A stretch of DNA of 64,000 bases, from positions 62,001 through 126,000 of the forward strand of contig NZ_CANMJY010000004.1 in the NCBI RefSeq assembly GCF_947498345.1. Reading direction: 5' to 3'. The position numbers were made by a program, and so were the translations under genes. How positions within the stretch are numbered: position 1 is the first letter of the stretch; the number at the start of each line of letters is the position of its first letter. Below are positions 46,364 to 55,905 of this stretch, one piece after another. A model generated the notes under the pieces. It was not told the origin of the DNA. It saw nothing but the letters and a program-made list of their open reading frames with translations, and made no database searches. Origin of the DNA: an uncultured Winogradskyella sp. (GTDB lineage Bacteria; Bacteroidota; Bacteroidia; Flavobacteriales; Flavobacteriaceae).

Positions 46364-46759
46364 ATGAGATTTCACACACGTAAATGGGTAAAACCCGAAG
46401 ATTTAAATCCTAATGGCACTTTATTTGGCGGTCAACTATTAGCATGGATAGATGAAGAAGCTGCGCTTTATACCATTATTCAACTTGAAAATTCTAAGAT
46501 TGTCACCAAATACATGTCAGAAATTAACTTTATGGCATCAGCCAAAAAAGGGGACATTGTAGAGATTGGTATAGAAGTTACTAAGTTTGGTAAATCGTCT
46601 ATAACAATGAAGTGTGAAGCCAGAAATAAAATGACCAGAGAAACTATTCTTACTGTCGATAATATTATAATGGTAAATTTAGGCGAAGATGGTAAACCGA
46701 GACCGCATGGTAAAACCGAAGTTGAGTTTGTAAAAGACCGATTAGAAGGAAGAAACTAA
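46364..46759 (+). CDS. Acyl-CoA thioesterase (hot-dog fold)
   Basis: A 131-residue hot-dog protein of the YciA/ACOT group. The catalytic region is NPNGTLFGGQLLAWIDEEAA, with VEIGIEVTKFGKSSITMKCE in the central strand. It hydrolyses acyl-CoA; chain preference unknown. It overlaps the convergent mechanosensitive channel gene by four bases. Confidence 0.9.
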   Translation: MRFHTRKWVKPEDLNPNGTLFGGQLLAWIDEEAALYTIIQLENSKIVTKYMSEINFMASAKKGDIVEIGIEVTKFGKSSITMKCEARNKMTRETILTVDNIIMVNLGEDGKPRPHGKTEVEFVKDRLEGRN

Positions 46760-47994
46760 TCAGAATTTGCTACTGTAAGTTCGTATACTTCAAGATCAAA
46801 AAACTTTACTGAAGCCAGAACATGATCAAAAATATCTCCCATAATGTATTCGTAATTTTGCCAACGAATATCACTACTAAAAGTATAAATTTCCATAGGA
46901 ATACCTTGAGGTGTTGGTTCTAACTGTCGTACCATTAATGTCATATTTTTATTGATAGCCGAGTGGTTTTCCATATAGGTTTGAAGATACTTTCTAAAAA
47001 CACCAAAGTTGGTTAGATTACGACCATTGATTAAAACAGACTTATCAACTCCATTTTCAATATTATATGCTTTAATTTGGTTTGAGCTACTTTCTATATA
47101 ATCAGAAACCAATTCAATGCTTTTAAAGCGTTCTACATCTGCATCATCTAGAAACTTTATAGTAGACGTTTTAATAATTACGGCACGTTTGATGCGTCTC
47201 CCACCAGAATTAGACATGCCTCGCCAATTCTTAAACGAATCAGAAATTAAAGCGTAAGTAGGTATGGTCGTTATAGTCTTATCCCAATTCTGTACTTTAA
47301 CTGTAGCTAATGTAATTTCGATGACGTCACCATCTGCGCCAAATTTTTCAAAAGTAATCCAGTCTCCAATACGTACCATATCGTTTACGGCTACTTGTAT
47401 ACTGGCTACAAAACCTAATATGCTATCGCGAAAAACTAAAAGTATAACAGCAGATGCAGCACCTAATGAGGTGGCAAACTTCCAAAATGTAATGCCAGTC
47501 ATTATAGCGAATATTGAAAAAACACCTAGAAGCCAGGCAAAAATCATAAATACCTGAATGTAACTATGAATAGGTTTATCCTTATATCTTGGCAGTGTTT
47601 TTAAATAATCTCTTACAGAGTGAAAAAAGCTTCTTAGAATACGAAGCGTAAGAAGTATTGCTATGACTTTTAAGGTTTTTTCTATAATATCTTCAGTATA
47701 TGCAAAATCAGAAAAAACCTGAGGCACAAATTCAATCAGCAGAATCAAAGGGATAATATGGGCAACATTTCTAGGTAACTTATTCTTTATAAGAATATCG
47801 TCAAAACTGCTTTTAGTTCTTTTGGCGATTGCAGTAGAAAACCTCCAAAGCAATCGCTTAGTTATAAAATCTACAATAAACGCAATCACTACTAATGCTA
47901 ATAGAAGTGCAAGCATATTAAGATACTCTGCAGTAGTTTCAGAAATGCCTTGTTCTATAAGTAAATCGTATATGTAGTGTCTTATATTAAGCAT
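46756..47994 (-). CDS. Mechanosensitive ion channel, MscS family
   Basis: A 412-residue channel. Membrane helices lie in the first 200 residues (LNMLALLLALVVIAFIVDF, VFMIFAWLLGVFSIFAIM, FATSLGAASAVILLVFRD). The MscS beta domain follows: GDWITFEKFGADGDVIEITL and TIPTYALISDSFKNWRG. It is related to YbdG-type channels, larger than E. coli MscS, and protects against osmotic downshock. It overlaps the DUF3817 gene by eight bases. Confidence 0.9.
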   Translation of the reverse strand: MLNIRHYIYDLLIEQGISETTAEYLNMLALLLALVVIAFIVDFITKRLLWRFSTAIAKRTKSSFDDILIKNKLPRNVAHIIPLILLIEFVPQVFSDFAYTEDIIEKTLKVIAILLTLRILRSFFHSVRDYLKTLPRYKDKPIHSYIQVFMIFAWLLGVFSIFAIMTGITFWKFATSLGAASAVILLVFRDSILGFVASIQVAVNDMVRIGDWITFEKFGADGDVIEITLATVKVQNWDKTITTIPTYALISDSFKNWRGMSNSGGRRIKRAVIIKTSTIKFLDDADVERFKSIELVSDYIESSSNQIKAYNIENGVDKSVLINGRNLTNFGVFRKYLQTYMENHSAINKNMTLMVRQLEPTPQGIPMEIYTFSSDIRWQNYEYIMGDIFDHVLASVKFFDLEVYELTVANSD

Positions 47995-48280
47995 GGGATT
48001 TTTTTAAATATTTTTTATCGATATAGAATGTGCCAAACGGAATTACGGATGCAATTAATACTACCCATAAGGTTCTGGTAGACCATTTCATGTCTTTGCT
48101 TATTAGAATTGCTATTACTACATAGACCATAAATAAAATACCATGTGGCATACCAAGCATTCTCACATATTGTGGGTCGCCGCCAAAATACTTTATAGGT
48201 GTAGCAATAAATAACAAAAGAATATAAGACAAACCTTCTAATAAGGCAACAATTCTAAATGTAGGAAGCATTTTAGACAT
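47987..48280 (-). CDS. DUF3817 membrane protein
   Basis: A 97-residue membrane protein. ALLEGLSYILLLFIATPIKY and GMPHGILFMVYVVIAILI match the DUF3817 family, with about three helices and the RxxALxEGxS-type start. It probably forms an operon with the mscS-like gene. An in-frame Met at residue 4 is an alternative start. Confidence 0.87.
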   Translation of the reverse strand: MSKMLPTFRIVALLEGLSYILLLFIATPIKYFGGDPQYVRMLGMPHGILFMVYVVIAILISKDMKWSTRTLWVVLIASVIPFGTFYIDKKYLKKSHA

Positions 48281-48296
48281 AAAAGATATTTTTTTG

Positions 48297-48304
48297 CAAA
48301 AGTA
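48297..48304 (-). promoter_or_regulatory. Putative -7 promoter element for DUF3817-mscS
   Basis: On the minus strand TACTTTTG, a match to TAnnTTTG, 17 bases before the ATG. Confidence 0.45.
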
Positions 48305-48416
48305 CTTCAGAATTAAGGAATAGCCATGCGATTTTAACAGCTTTTAAAGACTATATCAAATTATTTTTGAAGTGTATTGAAAGAATAAATATTATCTTAG
48401 ACCCAAAATAACGATA

Positions 48417-48881
48417 ATGAAAAATTTAATTATACTAACATTTATCTTTAGCCTTTCTGCTTCAACCTTTGTGTCGGCACAATCTAAACCGACACAAAAG
48501 GAAACATTTCAAGGGACATATAATGCAATGAAAGCTTTAGTTAAATCTAAAAAGTTTAAATACGTAGGTGAAGTTGTTTTTGAAGGATTTGAAAGAGAGC
48601 GGTTAAATAATGAAGATGAATCTAATTGTTTAACTATTGAAGATTCTAAAGCTACTGGATTAATATTTGATTTGGGTGAAGATGATAGAGCCACACTAAT
48701 TATGGATAAAATTATAAACTATAGCGTAAACTTTAATGATGATTTGCAAAATATATCAATTGCGTTTGCTGTTAATAAAATTAAAATTTTAATTGATATT
48801 AAACCAAATGGTAATGCTTTCTTAACTATTAAAAATGGTATTAAGGATATTACACAAATGGGGAAGTTACAGGCACTTTAA
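48417..48881 (+). CDS. DUF4251 domain-containing secreted protein
   Basis: A 154-residue protein with the signal peptide FIFSLSASTFVSAQ. The rest resembles DUF4251 (VKSKKFKYVGEVVFE, VNFNDDLQNISIAFAVN, IKPNGNAFLTIKN). It is presumably periplasmic, of unknown function. It is followed by a hairpin shared with the convergent gene. Confidence 0.83.
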   Translation: MKNLIILTFIFSLSASTFVSAQSKPTQKETFQGTYNAMKALVKSKKFKYVGEVVFEGFERERLNNEDESNCLTIEDSKATGLIFDLGEDDRATLIMDKIINYSVNFNDDLQNISIAFAVNKIKILIDIKPNGNAFLTIKNGIKDITQMGKLQAL

Positions 48882-48898
48882 TTTGTAGAATATAATTA

Positions 48899-48937
48899 CC
48901 AACCAGCAATTTGTTTAAAGCGCAATTGTTTGGTTGG
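48899..48937. terminator. Hairpin terminator after the DUF4251 gene
   Basis: CCAACCA...CAATT pairs with AATTG...TGGTTGG, with small bulges, followed by TTTTTTTATTT on the plus strand. The convergent gene's stop at 48915 lies inside the hairpin. Confidence 0.78.
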
Positions 48938-50150
48938 TTTTTTTATTTAATAGCGTAACATTTTCAACAGTACCTATTCCAAGAAATTTATATCTAACAC
49001 CAGCAATCTCACCAATAGATTCTTCGTAGGTTTTTGTAAATACTTTACGGCCTTCAAAAAATACATTTACCTGTTTATTAATACATTCTATTGTTATAGT
49101 TTTAAAATCGGTTAATTCTATTGCAAGGGAAGACAAATCTTCGGTTTTACCATCTAAATCTTTATCGCTCAGCATTCCTCTTAATTCAGACGAGCAGCCA
49201 ATAAGGGATAAAGGAATTATTAAAGCACTCTTTGTTCCTACGACTATAACTGAAGTACTTTGACATACAGCCCATTTGTCGTTATAGATGCTTTTAATTT
49301 CTGCACTTAAACTAAAATTATCTCCAGAAAAACCTTCAAATTTATCAATATATTGAAATGTAGTTGTTAAGGGTGCTTTGCTACGCTTTACTTCCTCTTT
49401 AATAGCTTCAGAAAATTTTAACTCCTTTAGGTTGCTGATGTATTTTGGTATAGGCTTATAATCTATAGTTCCTAACCAGCCATTGGATTTTATAAATAAA
49501 TCATGCTCTTTAAGGGTATTTCCATTAACTAGCAACTTTGCTCTAAAATATCCAGGATAATAGTAAATCCCTGTGGCCTGTTTTTGCTCTGAATTGATTT
49601 TAATGGTTTTGGTTGGATCCCAAAACTGTTGAATATAAATACTGTCAGAGTCTATATTGCTTATATCAAAATCAAAAACCACACTGTTAGGAATAGATGC
49701 AGTTACGCTATGGCTAATAAACTTAATTTGAGAAGAGTCTATTTCTTTGTTATAATGTTTAAAGGCAAAATTTAAAAAGAGTGCAGCAACCAAAAACACT
49801 AATCCTACTATTAAAGTTTTTGAGAGATTAAAACGAATTGATTTTTTTGGGTGTAACGTTACATTTTTGGTTAGGGTCAAACTTGTTTTAAAATCTCTCC
49901 AGTTTTTATATCCTATAAATTGCGAAAGTGTATTTAAAGTACTAATGCTTGGTGCATTGTTATAGTTTACTTTTCCCCAAATACGTTTTAAAGTAGTCGT
50001 ACTAATTAATACGCCTGTTTTATTATAGATAGCTTCGCTCAATTCAGAAAAGACGTTGTTATGCCAATTCTCTGAGCTACCCCAATTAAGTTTTGCCTCA
50101 ATTTTTTGAAGACACTTTTGTACTGTATCGTATTCAGGATATTTATTCAT
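48915..50150 (-). CDS. Single-pass membrane protein with N-terminal cytosolic and C-terminal LamG-like domain
   Basis: 411 residues. The N-terminal 95 residues are cytosolic and helical ([17 protein letters not shown] looks like a DNA-binding or partner-binding domain). One membrane helix follows at about 110-128 ([19 protein letters not shown]). The outer part ends in a concanavalin/LamG-like sandwich ([37 protein letters not shown]). The layout suggests a transmembrane signal or regulator protein. The divergent neighbour encodes a secreted protein of similar fold. Confidence 0.62.
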   Translation of the reverse strand: MNKYPEYDTVQKCLQKIEAKLNWGSSENWHNNVFSELSEAIYNKTGVLISTTTLKRIWGKVNYNNAPSISTLNTLSQFIGYKNWRDFKTSLTLTKNVTLHPKKSIRFNLSKTLIVGLVFLVAALFLNFAFKHYNKEIDSSQIKFISHSVTASIPNSVVFDFDISNIDSDSIYIQQFWDPTKTIKINSEQKQATGIYYYPGYFRAKLLVNGNTLKEHDLFIKSNGWLGTIDYKPIPKYISNLKELKFSEAIKEEVKRSKAPLTTTFQYIDKFEGFSGDNFSLSAEIKSIYNDKWAVCQSTSVIVVGTKSALIIPLSLIGCSSELRGMLSDKDLDGKTEDLSSLAIELTDFKTITIECINKQVNVFFEGRKVFTKTYEESIGEIAGVRYKFLGIGTVENVTLLNKKTNQTIAL

Positions 50151-50267
50151 GTTAATGCAAAGGTTATAAAAAAAACAATTTGTACAACATTGAACACTTT
50201 TGAACGAACTTGTTTTCTATTCTAAAATAAGATTCAAAAGATTTATGGAATCTAAATATCTATCATC

Positions 50268-51383
50268 ATGAAAAAAACATTCACAACGCTATTTTTGCCC
50301 CTATTTGTGTTAGCATTAAACGCACAGAAAGTAATTCCGCTAGATACTATGAATTGGGATATTAATGCCAAATCTTATGAGTTTGTAGATTTTAAAGGGA
50401 AAAAAGCTATCCTTATAGATCAAGGTGTACTTGTTCTAAAAGACAAAAACTTCTTAAATGGAATTATTGAGTTTGATATGTTTCTGCCAGAAGAACGGAC
50501 CTATCCTGGTGTGTTTTTTAGAGCAGACAAAAACTTCTTAAATGGAGAACAATGGTTTGTTAGAACGCACTTGTCTGGTCTAGAAGATTGTAACCAGGCA
50601 GCACCTGCAACCAACGGAATTACACCTTTTCAATTTTATTTTGGATCTAAATATTCTTTTGCTTACGATTATAAATATAATGATTGGACACATGTTAAAG
50701 TGGTGGTAAATGAAGATAAAGCTCAGGTGTATTTAGATTATTCTGAGACACCGAATTTGTCATGGAAATTATTTAATAAGCCAAAAGCCGGCGGAATACT
50801 AATAAGAGGTAGTAGACTTCCTATCCATATTGCAGACATTAAAATTGATGAAGACAACTACCAATTAAAAGACTTTAAACCAATTGAAAATAAACAAATA
50901 GAAGGGCTTATTCAATCCTGGGAAATTTCAGATAAGTTTAAAGAGTCTGAATTAGATACAATAGATAATGTGAAAAATGTTATTTCAAAAAGAACCTGGG
51001 GTCATACCATTTTTGTTGAAGAAGGTGTAGCAGCAAATATCTCAAGAAAAGTTGTGAGATATGACGATCAGCCAAAATTGAATACCGTTTTTGCAAAGCT
51101 GACAATTAATTCTGAAAAAGAACAAACAAAGTTTTTTGATTTTGGCTATAGTGATAGAGTTGTAGTTATTTTAAACGGTAAACCAGTGTATAAAGGAACA
51201 AATAGGTGGCGAACAAGAGATTATAGATATTTAGGTACTATAGGTTTATTTGATGGTGTATACTTAAACCTAAAAAAGGGTGAAAATGTATTATTGATGG
51301 CAGTTTCAGAAGATTTTGGTGGATGGTTAATAACAGGCAAATTTAAAGACTCCAGTGGATTAACAATCAATAATAAAAATTGA
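50268..51383 (+). CDS. Secreted LamG/concanavalin-like protein
   Basis: 371 residues with a signal peptide ending LALNA. The first half resembles the glycan-binding concanavalin fold (GIIEFDMFLPEERTYPGVFF, WTHVKVVVNEDKAQVYLDY). The second half is a separate beta domain with VVILNGKPVYKGTNRWRTRD. No catalytic residues are recognised. It is divergent from the single-pass membrane protein gene, and the two may be co-regulated. Confidence 0.7.
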   Translation: MKKTFTTLFLPLFVLALNAQKVIPLDTMNWDINAKSYEFVDFKGKKAILIDQGVLVLKDKNFLNGIIEFDMFLPEERTYPGVFFRADKNFLNGEQWFVRTHLSGLEDCNQAAPATNGITPFQFYFGSKYSFAYDYKYNDWTHVKVVVNEDKAQVYLDYSETPNLSWKLFNKPKAGGILIRGSRLPIHIADIKIDEDNYQLKDFKPIENKQIEGLIQSWEISDKFKESELDTIDNVKNVISKRTWGHTIFVEEGVAANISRKVVRYDDQPKLNTVFAKLTINSEKEQTKFFDFGYSDRVVVILNGKPVYKGTNRWRTRDYRYLGTIGLFDGVYLNLKKGENVLLMAVSEDFGGWLITGKFKDSSGLTINNKN

Positions 51384-51444
51384 AACAGGATTTTGCTATT
51401 ATTCTCTTATCTTTGTTTTAAGTTTATTGAAGATAACTACACTT

Positions 51445-51465
51445 ATAATCCTTTCCTTGGATTAT
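51445..51465 (+). terminator. Weak terminator after the LamG-like gene
   Basis: ATAATCC-TTTCCTT-GGATTAT is a 7-bp stem followed by GTTTTTAG. Confidence 0.5.
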
Positions 51466-51564
51466 GTTTTTAGGTTGTAATTCCATTCATTGTTAAGTTA
51501 ATTAACTTGTTTGCTTTATTATTATTTTCATAGGCAAGCATTTATTTTAATTTTAAAACAACTC

Positions 51565-52020
51565 ATGGGTAGATCACAACAAACATTCAGTAAAAGCGAA
51601 AAAGAAAAAAAGAGATTAAAGAAAAGAGAAGATAAGCGTAAGAAGATGGAGGCGCGTAAACTTGAAAAAGAAGAAAATGGTTCGGCAGGCATTCCCATGG
51701 CTTATGTAGACCATAATGGAAATCTTACTGATACACCACCAGATCCATCAACGAAGATAAAAGTTAAAGCTAAGAATATTGTGCTTGGTGTTCCTCAAAA
51801 AGAGGATAGTGATGAGGAATTTGATCCGGTTAGAAAAGGTAAAGTCTCATTTTACGATAGCTCAAAAGGTTTTGGTTTTATTATCGATACAGAAACTAAC
51901 GAAAAACATTTTACTCATGTTAGTGGTATCATTGATGAGATTATTGAAAATGACAAAGTCACTTTCGAACTCGAAAAAGGTCAACGAGGTATGAATGCTG
52001 TAAAAGTAAAAAAGGTCTAA
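51565..52020 (+). CDS. Cold-shock-domain protein with basic N-terminal extension
   Basis: 151 residues from ATG 51565 (the longer frame to 51511 has an unlikely N-terminus). Residues 1-40 are very rich in Lys/Arg/Glu (KEKKRLKKREDKRKKMEARK). The C-terminal cold-shock domain has GKVSFYDSSKGFGFIID and HFTHVSGIID, with RNP-like aromatic motifs. It binds single-stranded nucleic acid. The long 5' leader holds a perfect palindrome, AAGTTAATTAACTT at 51495-51508. Confidence 0.85.
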   Translation: MGRSQQTFSKSEKEKKRLKKREDKRKKMEARKLEKEENGSAGIPMAYVDHNGNLTDTPPDPSTKIKVKAKNIVLGVPQKEDSDEEFDPVRKGKVSFYDSSKGFGFIIDTETNEKHFTHVSGIIDEIIENDKVTFELEKGQRGMNAVKVKKV

Positions 52021-52042
52021 AAAGCAAACTCAGAGTACTAGA

Positions 52043-52075
52043 AAATGCCATTATCTTATATTGATAATGGCATTT
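52043..52075 (+). terminator. Rho-independent terminator after the cold-shock gene
   Basis: AAATGCCATTATC and GATAATGGCATTT form a perfect 13-bp stem around TTATATT, followed by TTG and T-rich sequence. Confidence 0.85.
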
Positions 52076-52282
52076 TTGTTTTATTACTATTAAGTTATAT
52101 GTCTAAATATAAGTTCAGTTACAAAAGGATTACGCTAAGTATATAGATATGATGTACGACATTGAATATGTATTTCGTCGAATTTTTAAGTCTTTTTATC
52201 GATAATTGATTTAGATTTTATATGTTTGACCTCCCAAATTGATAGAAAAGGTTAATTCTTTTTCTTATAAAAACATAAACCA

Positions 52283-52717
52283 ATGAAAGACCTACTCAAG
52301 TTTGTGCACATAATGTGCTTCGTTTTTTTGATTAGTAGTTGTACATCTGATTCAATACAAAATACTACTAATACAAATGATTCACTTGTGCAATCACAAT
52401 CTATGCAACCTCAGTTTAATGATCCATGCATTGATCAAAATCCAGTTACAAGAGTTATTAATAATGGAACTACAGCTTTTGATTTTCAAGTTATTGACAG
52501 CGAAGGTGTTATATTAGTTGATATTCCTAATATACCTCCAAGTACAACGACATCTTGGGCAAATTTTGCTGAAGGTGAAGTTCTTTTTTCTGTTTCAAAC
52601 AATGCAGCATTAGTCAATGATGATAAAATACTGCTTCAGATGGACGCATGCATGGCTTATGAAATAGAGATTGATGGAAATAATGAAATTGTATCGTATA
52701 CACCAACTATACTTTAG
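52283..52717 (+). CDS. Small lipoprotein of unknown function
   Basis: 144 residues with a lipoprotein signal (CFVFLISSCTSD, lipidated Cys20). A low-complexity Ser/Thr/Asn/Gln linker is followed by a small beta-rich domain (TRVINNGTTAFDFQVIDSEG). It overlaps the convergent methyltransferase by 11 bases. No family recognised. Confidence 0.65.
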   Translation: MKDLLKFVHIMCFVFLISSCTSDSIQNTTNTNDSLVQSQSMQPQFNDPCIDQNPVTRVINNGTTAFDFQVIDSEGVILVDIPNIPPSTTTSWANFAEGEVLFSVSNNAALVNDDKILLQMDACMAYEIEIDGNNEIVSYTPTIL

Positions 52718-53921
52718 TACAAATCACTATAACTTTAGAATTATCATTAATTGTTGTAAAAAATAAATAGATATTCCCTCCATCTTTTATTTTTAGTTTT
52801 TTTCTGATATCACTGACAGATAAGGGGAAATTTCTTGTCGTTACATTAGCTTTAATGATTTTTTCTTTAACAAAGATTTTTTTGTTGAAAGCAATAGTCT
52901 TTTCAATTTTAAAACGTCTTCCAGGGAAATCTATTAGGTGCTCAGAAGTATATAAATGTGAATGTTTATGTAATTTCGAAATATTGAGTTGATTACCAAT
53001 AGAGGTAAATGCACCAGCTTTTAAAATAGCAGCATTGGGTTCGTATAGATAGGTGAGTGGCATAGAATACTCAATTTTGGCATTCTGCTCCTCATCATAG
53101 AGAAATTCAAATACTTGCTGACTGGATTTAGAAATGTTTACAGTCTTAATTCTAAAATCCCATTTAGAATTGCGATCTAAAATCCATAGTAATTCTTTTA
53201 CCTCATTGTTTACAGCTACAATATGTAACGCTTTAACATGTTGTAAATCATTTTTTGTGGCTTTAATATCTAACAATGGAGATGTCTTAACCATCGCATG
53301 CTTAGCATACTTTAAAAAGACCACTTGAAGAGTTTTTACATTTGGTGTGCAATCTGATAGCATAAACACCTTTTTCTTAGTATGATCTCGACGTGAAGGA
53401 TCAATATAAATCCAATCAAATGTTTGGTCTATACGGTTTAAAGCATCAATACCACTTTCGTTAAAACAGTCTATGTTAGAAACATTTAAAGCTTTATAAT
53501 TGTGTTTTGCAATTTGTGATAGTGCAGAATTAATCTCGCAATGCACTACAGAATCTATACTTTTTGAAAAAAAATAAGCATCTACACCAAATCCACCTGT
53601 AAGGTCGATTAAGGATTTACCGGAAACTAAATTTGTTTTATATCTCGCTGTAGTTTCTGAAGAAGTTTGCTCTATGTTTAATTTATTAGGGTAGTATATG
53701 TTTTTTTCGCTAAACCAGGTTGGCAATTTTTTTTCGCAAGATTTTTTAGCTTCAATTTGCTCAATGATATCTTTAGGATCTATATAGTTAAAAGGAATCC
53801 CTTTTAATAGTAAACTCGCGATGTCAGTCTTAAGATTAGAATTTATAAATTCTTGAATTTCAATATTTAAAATTGAAGTATTCAAATGTGTATTATAAAC
53901 CTTTTGTGAGTTTACCCACAA
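52707..53921 (-). CDS. SAM-dependent methyltransferase with THUMP-like domain
   Basis: A 404-residue class I methyltransferase. SAM motif I is LIDLTGGFGVDAYFFS, with the acidic motif at VVHCEINSA and YIDPSRRD as the later catalytic-region motif. The C-terminus matches the THUMP-like/PG_1098 ferredoxin-like type, so RNA is the probable substrate. The long frame overlaps the AI-2E gene by 29 bases. A TTG at 53888 (giving NTSILNIEIQEF after the Met) would remove the overlap and fits the TTG use seen elsewhere. Confidence 0.85.
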   Translation of the reverse strand: MWVNSQKVYNTHLNTSILNIEIQEFINSNLKTDIASLLLKGIPFNYIDPKDIIEQIEAKKSCEKKLPTWFSEKNIYYPNKLNIEQTSSETTARYKTNLVSGKSLIDLTGGFGVDAYFFSKSIDSVVHCEINSALSQIAKHNYKALNVSNIDCFNESGIDALNRIDQTFDWIYIDPSRRDHTKKKVFMLSDCTPNVKTLQVVFLKYAKHAMVKTSPLLDIKATKNDLQHVKALHIVAVNNEVKELLWILDRNSKWDFRIKTVNISKSSQQVFEFLYDEEQNAKIEYSMPLTYLYEPNAAILKAGAFTSIGNQLNISKLHKHSHLYTSEHLIDFPGRRFKIEKTIAFNKKIFVKEKIIKANVTTRNFPLSVSDIRKKLKIKDGGNIYLFFTTINDNSKVIVICTKV

Positions 53922-54981
53922 CTTTATATTCAGATAAAAACTCTTTTAAAACCACTTTAATTGCTGTGTAAACAGGGATGGCTACTATCATTCCTATAAT
54001 ACCAAATAAAATACCAGCAATTATAATAACTAAGAAAATTTCTAGAGGGTGTGACTTTACACTCTTAGAAAATATAAATGGTTGACTAAAGAAATTGTCT
54101 ACCAATTGAGCGATAATGAAGCCTATCATTACATAGGTGGTTTTTGGTAAAATAACTTCACTAAAACTTTCCCCCAAATTGCTAGACATACTTAGTAAAA
54201 GCATTAAAAAACCACTAACTAACGGTCCAACATATGGTACCAGATTTAATAAAGCACATAAAAAAGCAATAACTACAGCATTATCAATTCCAAAAATTAG
54301 TAGTACAATGGTGTAGATAATAAACAGAATTAATATTTGAAATATTAGACCAACAAAATAACGCGACAATAGATCTTTTATCTTAGTGAAGGAACGCTTT
54401 GTGCGCTTTTCATTCCCACTTGGTATAAACGTTAAAAGACCATCTTCAAATAAACGACTGTCTTTAAGAAAGAAAAAAGAAATGAACAAGACCGAAAACA
54501 GACCTATACTAAAGCTTCCTAAGCCACTGATTAAGCCATTAAAAAAGTTGGGAATCATTGAGAAATCTAGCTTAGATAATAAGTTAGAATCCTTTATAGA
54601 TTGCTCTACATCAATATTTTTGAATTCAAAATATGTTAAAATCTCATTGTAAAGATTTTCAACATTGGTTTCTAATTGTTGAAGGTCTAAAAGTGATAAC
54701 TTCTGGCCTTGATCTGTTATTAACGGAATAAACATACCAATTAATCCTACTAATAAACCTATAAATACAACCATAGTAACCACTACAGCAATCGTATTAT
54801 TGAATTTTAATTTGCGCCTTAAAAACAAAACAATTGGCCTTCCAATTAACGAAATCACTGCAGCGACAGTAATATAAACAATAACAGATTGTATTTTATA
54901 TAGAAAAAAGAGCACTAATACAATGGCTAGTAAAATACCTATTGCCCTTAAAATACCGTTTGCTATTATTTTTGAATTCAT
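53893..54981 (-). CDS. AI-2E family transporter
   Basis: A 362-residue membrane protein with about eight helices. Marker regions are LISFFFLKDSRLFEDGLL, CALLNLVPYVGPLVSGFLML, and IIAGILFGIIGMIVAIPVYT. Family members export small molecules or act as Na+/H+ antiporters. It lies downstream of the SpoU methyltransferase and upstream of the THUMP-like methyltransferase, all on one strand. Confidence 0.88.
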   Translation of the reverse strand: MNSKIIANGILRAIGILLAIVLVLFFLYKIQSVIVYITVAAVISLIGRPIVLFLRRKLKFNNTIAVVVTMVVFIGLLVGLIGMFIPLITDQGQKLSLLDLQQLETNVENLYNEILTYFEFKNIDVEQSIKDSNLLSKLDFSMIPNFFNGLISGLGSFSIGLFSVLFISFFFLKDSRLFEDGLLTFIPSGNEKRTKRSFTKIKDLLSRYFVGLIFQILILFIIYTIVLLIFGIDNAVVIAFLCALLNLVPYVGPLVSGFLMLLLSMSSNLGESFSEVILPKTTYVMIGFIIAQLVDNFFSQPFIFSKSVKSHPLEIFLVIIIAGILFGIIGMIVAIPVYTAIKVVLKEFLSEYKVVGKLTKGL

Positions 54982-55006
54982 GGTTTAAATATAACTAAAT
55001 TCTTAT

Positions 55007-55510
55007 TTAAGAGTTAAGTTGTTTTACAATTTCATATAAGGTAATACTTGTAGCCTGTACTACATTCATACTACTATTGTTACCATACATGTTTATATGT
55101 ACAATGGCATCAGATTGCTTAAGAATAGTTTCTGAAACGCCAAAACTTTCATCACCAAAAATTAATACTATTGGTCGACTTGTATCGATTTTAAAACCCG
55201 TAAGTTCTATGCTGTTTTCTGTAATTTCTAAAGCGATAACGTAATGATTATTGGTTTTTAATTTTTCTATAACCTCATTGATATCAGCTTCAACTTTATA
55301 GTTAACATAGCGTTCTGTAGAACGCGATGTTTTGGTCATACGCTTTCCTAGTGGAATATCATCACCACAAAAAATAAGTTCTGTAATACCAAAAGCATCA
55401 GCTATACGAAACAAGCTCCCGATATTTGGTGCATTACTTATATTATCACATACTAAAGTAATAGGGTTTTTTCGTTTTTTAAAATTGGAAGTATAGTGGG
55501 TGAGCTGCAT
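55007..55510 (-). CDS. SpoU/TrmH-type RNA 2'-O-methyltransferase
   Basis: A 167-residue SPOUT protein. Motif 1 is VCDNISNAPNIGSLFRIADA, motif 2 IVLIFGDESFGVSE, and motif 3 SMNVVQATSITLYEIV, forming the trefoil knot. It lacks an extra N-terminal domain. The target could be tRNA or rRNA. Confidence 0.9.
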   Translation of the reverse strand: MQLTHYTSNFKKRKNPITLVCDNISNAPNIGSLFRIADAFGITELIFCGDDIPLGKRMTKTSRSTERYVNYKVEADINEVIEKLKTNNHYVIALEITENSIELTGFKIDTSRPIVLIFGDESFGVSETILKQSDAIVHINMYGNNSSMNVVQATSITLYEIVKQLNS

Positions 55511-55562
55511 TTATCTCTCTGGAAGAATATAATATAATTTATGTGGCTAGGCATTTAGTCAT

Positions 55563-55895
55563 CTATTTTACCATAGTTCGATTAAACATACTTGACTTTT
55601 TTTTCATTTCTGTAAAAAACCAAATTGGTATAGAAAAGGTGAGTGTTGAAATATAACCAAAATCCCACAGCAAAACTGTGGCAATGGCAGCAAGTACAAA
55701 ACCTATTATTACAAATGTATAATCATCATCGGCATATAATCTATTGATGTGTTTTTTTGTAAAATTTCCACAATGTTTACAACGTTCATTAAATTCGTTC
55801 GAACCCCTTTCCATCAGTAAACCGTGTCTGTCTTTTGCTTTAGTTTTAATAGTATTGTCTTTTTTGCAAGAACTGCAACGGTAACTTAGTTTCAT
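55563..55895 (-). CDS. Zinc-ribbon small membrane protein
   Basis: 110 residues. The N-terminus has two CxxC pairs (C7/C10 and C39/C42), likely one zinc ribbon. Two helices follow (about 59-76 and 80-95). There is no known family name. It lies between the DUF4159 and SpoU genes on the same strand. Confidence 0.7.
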   Translation of the reverse strand: MKLSYRCSSCKKDNTIKTKAKDRHGLLMERGSNEFNERCKHCGNFTKKHINRLYADDDYTFVIIGFVLAAIATVLLWDFGYISTLTFSIPIWFFTEMKKKSSMFNRTMVK

Positions 55896-55905
55896 GTATT
55901 AGTTT

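Noticed and set aside
52149-52205. 18-codon plus-strand ORF ending FRRIFKSFYR
   Set aside because: Single copy with no leader, no repeat and no conservation evidence. Could be chance; not annotated.
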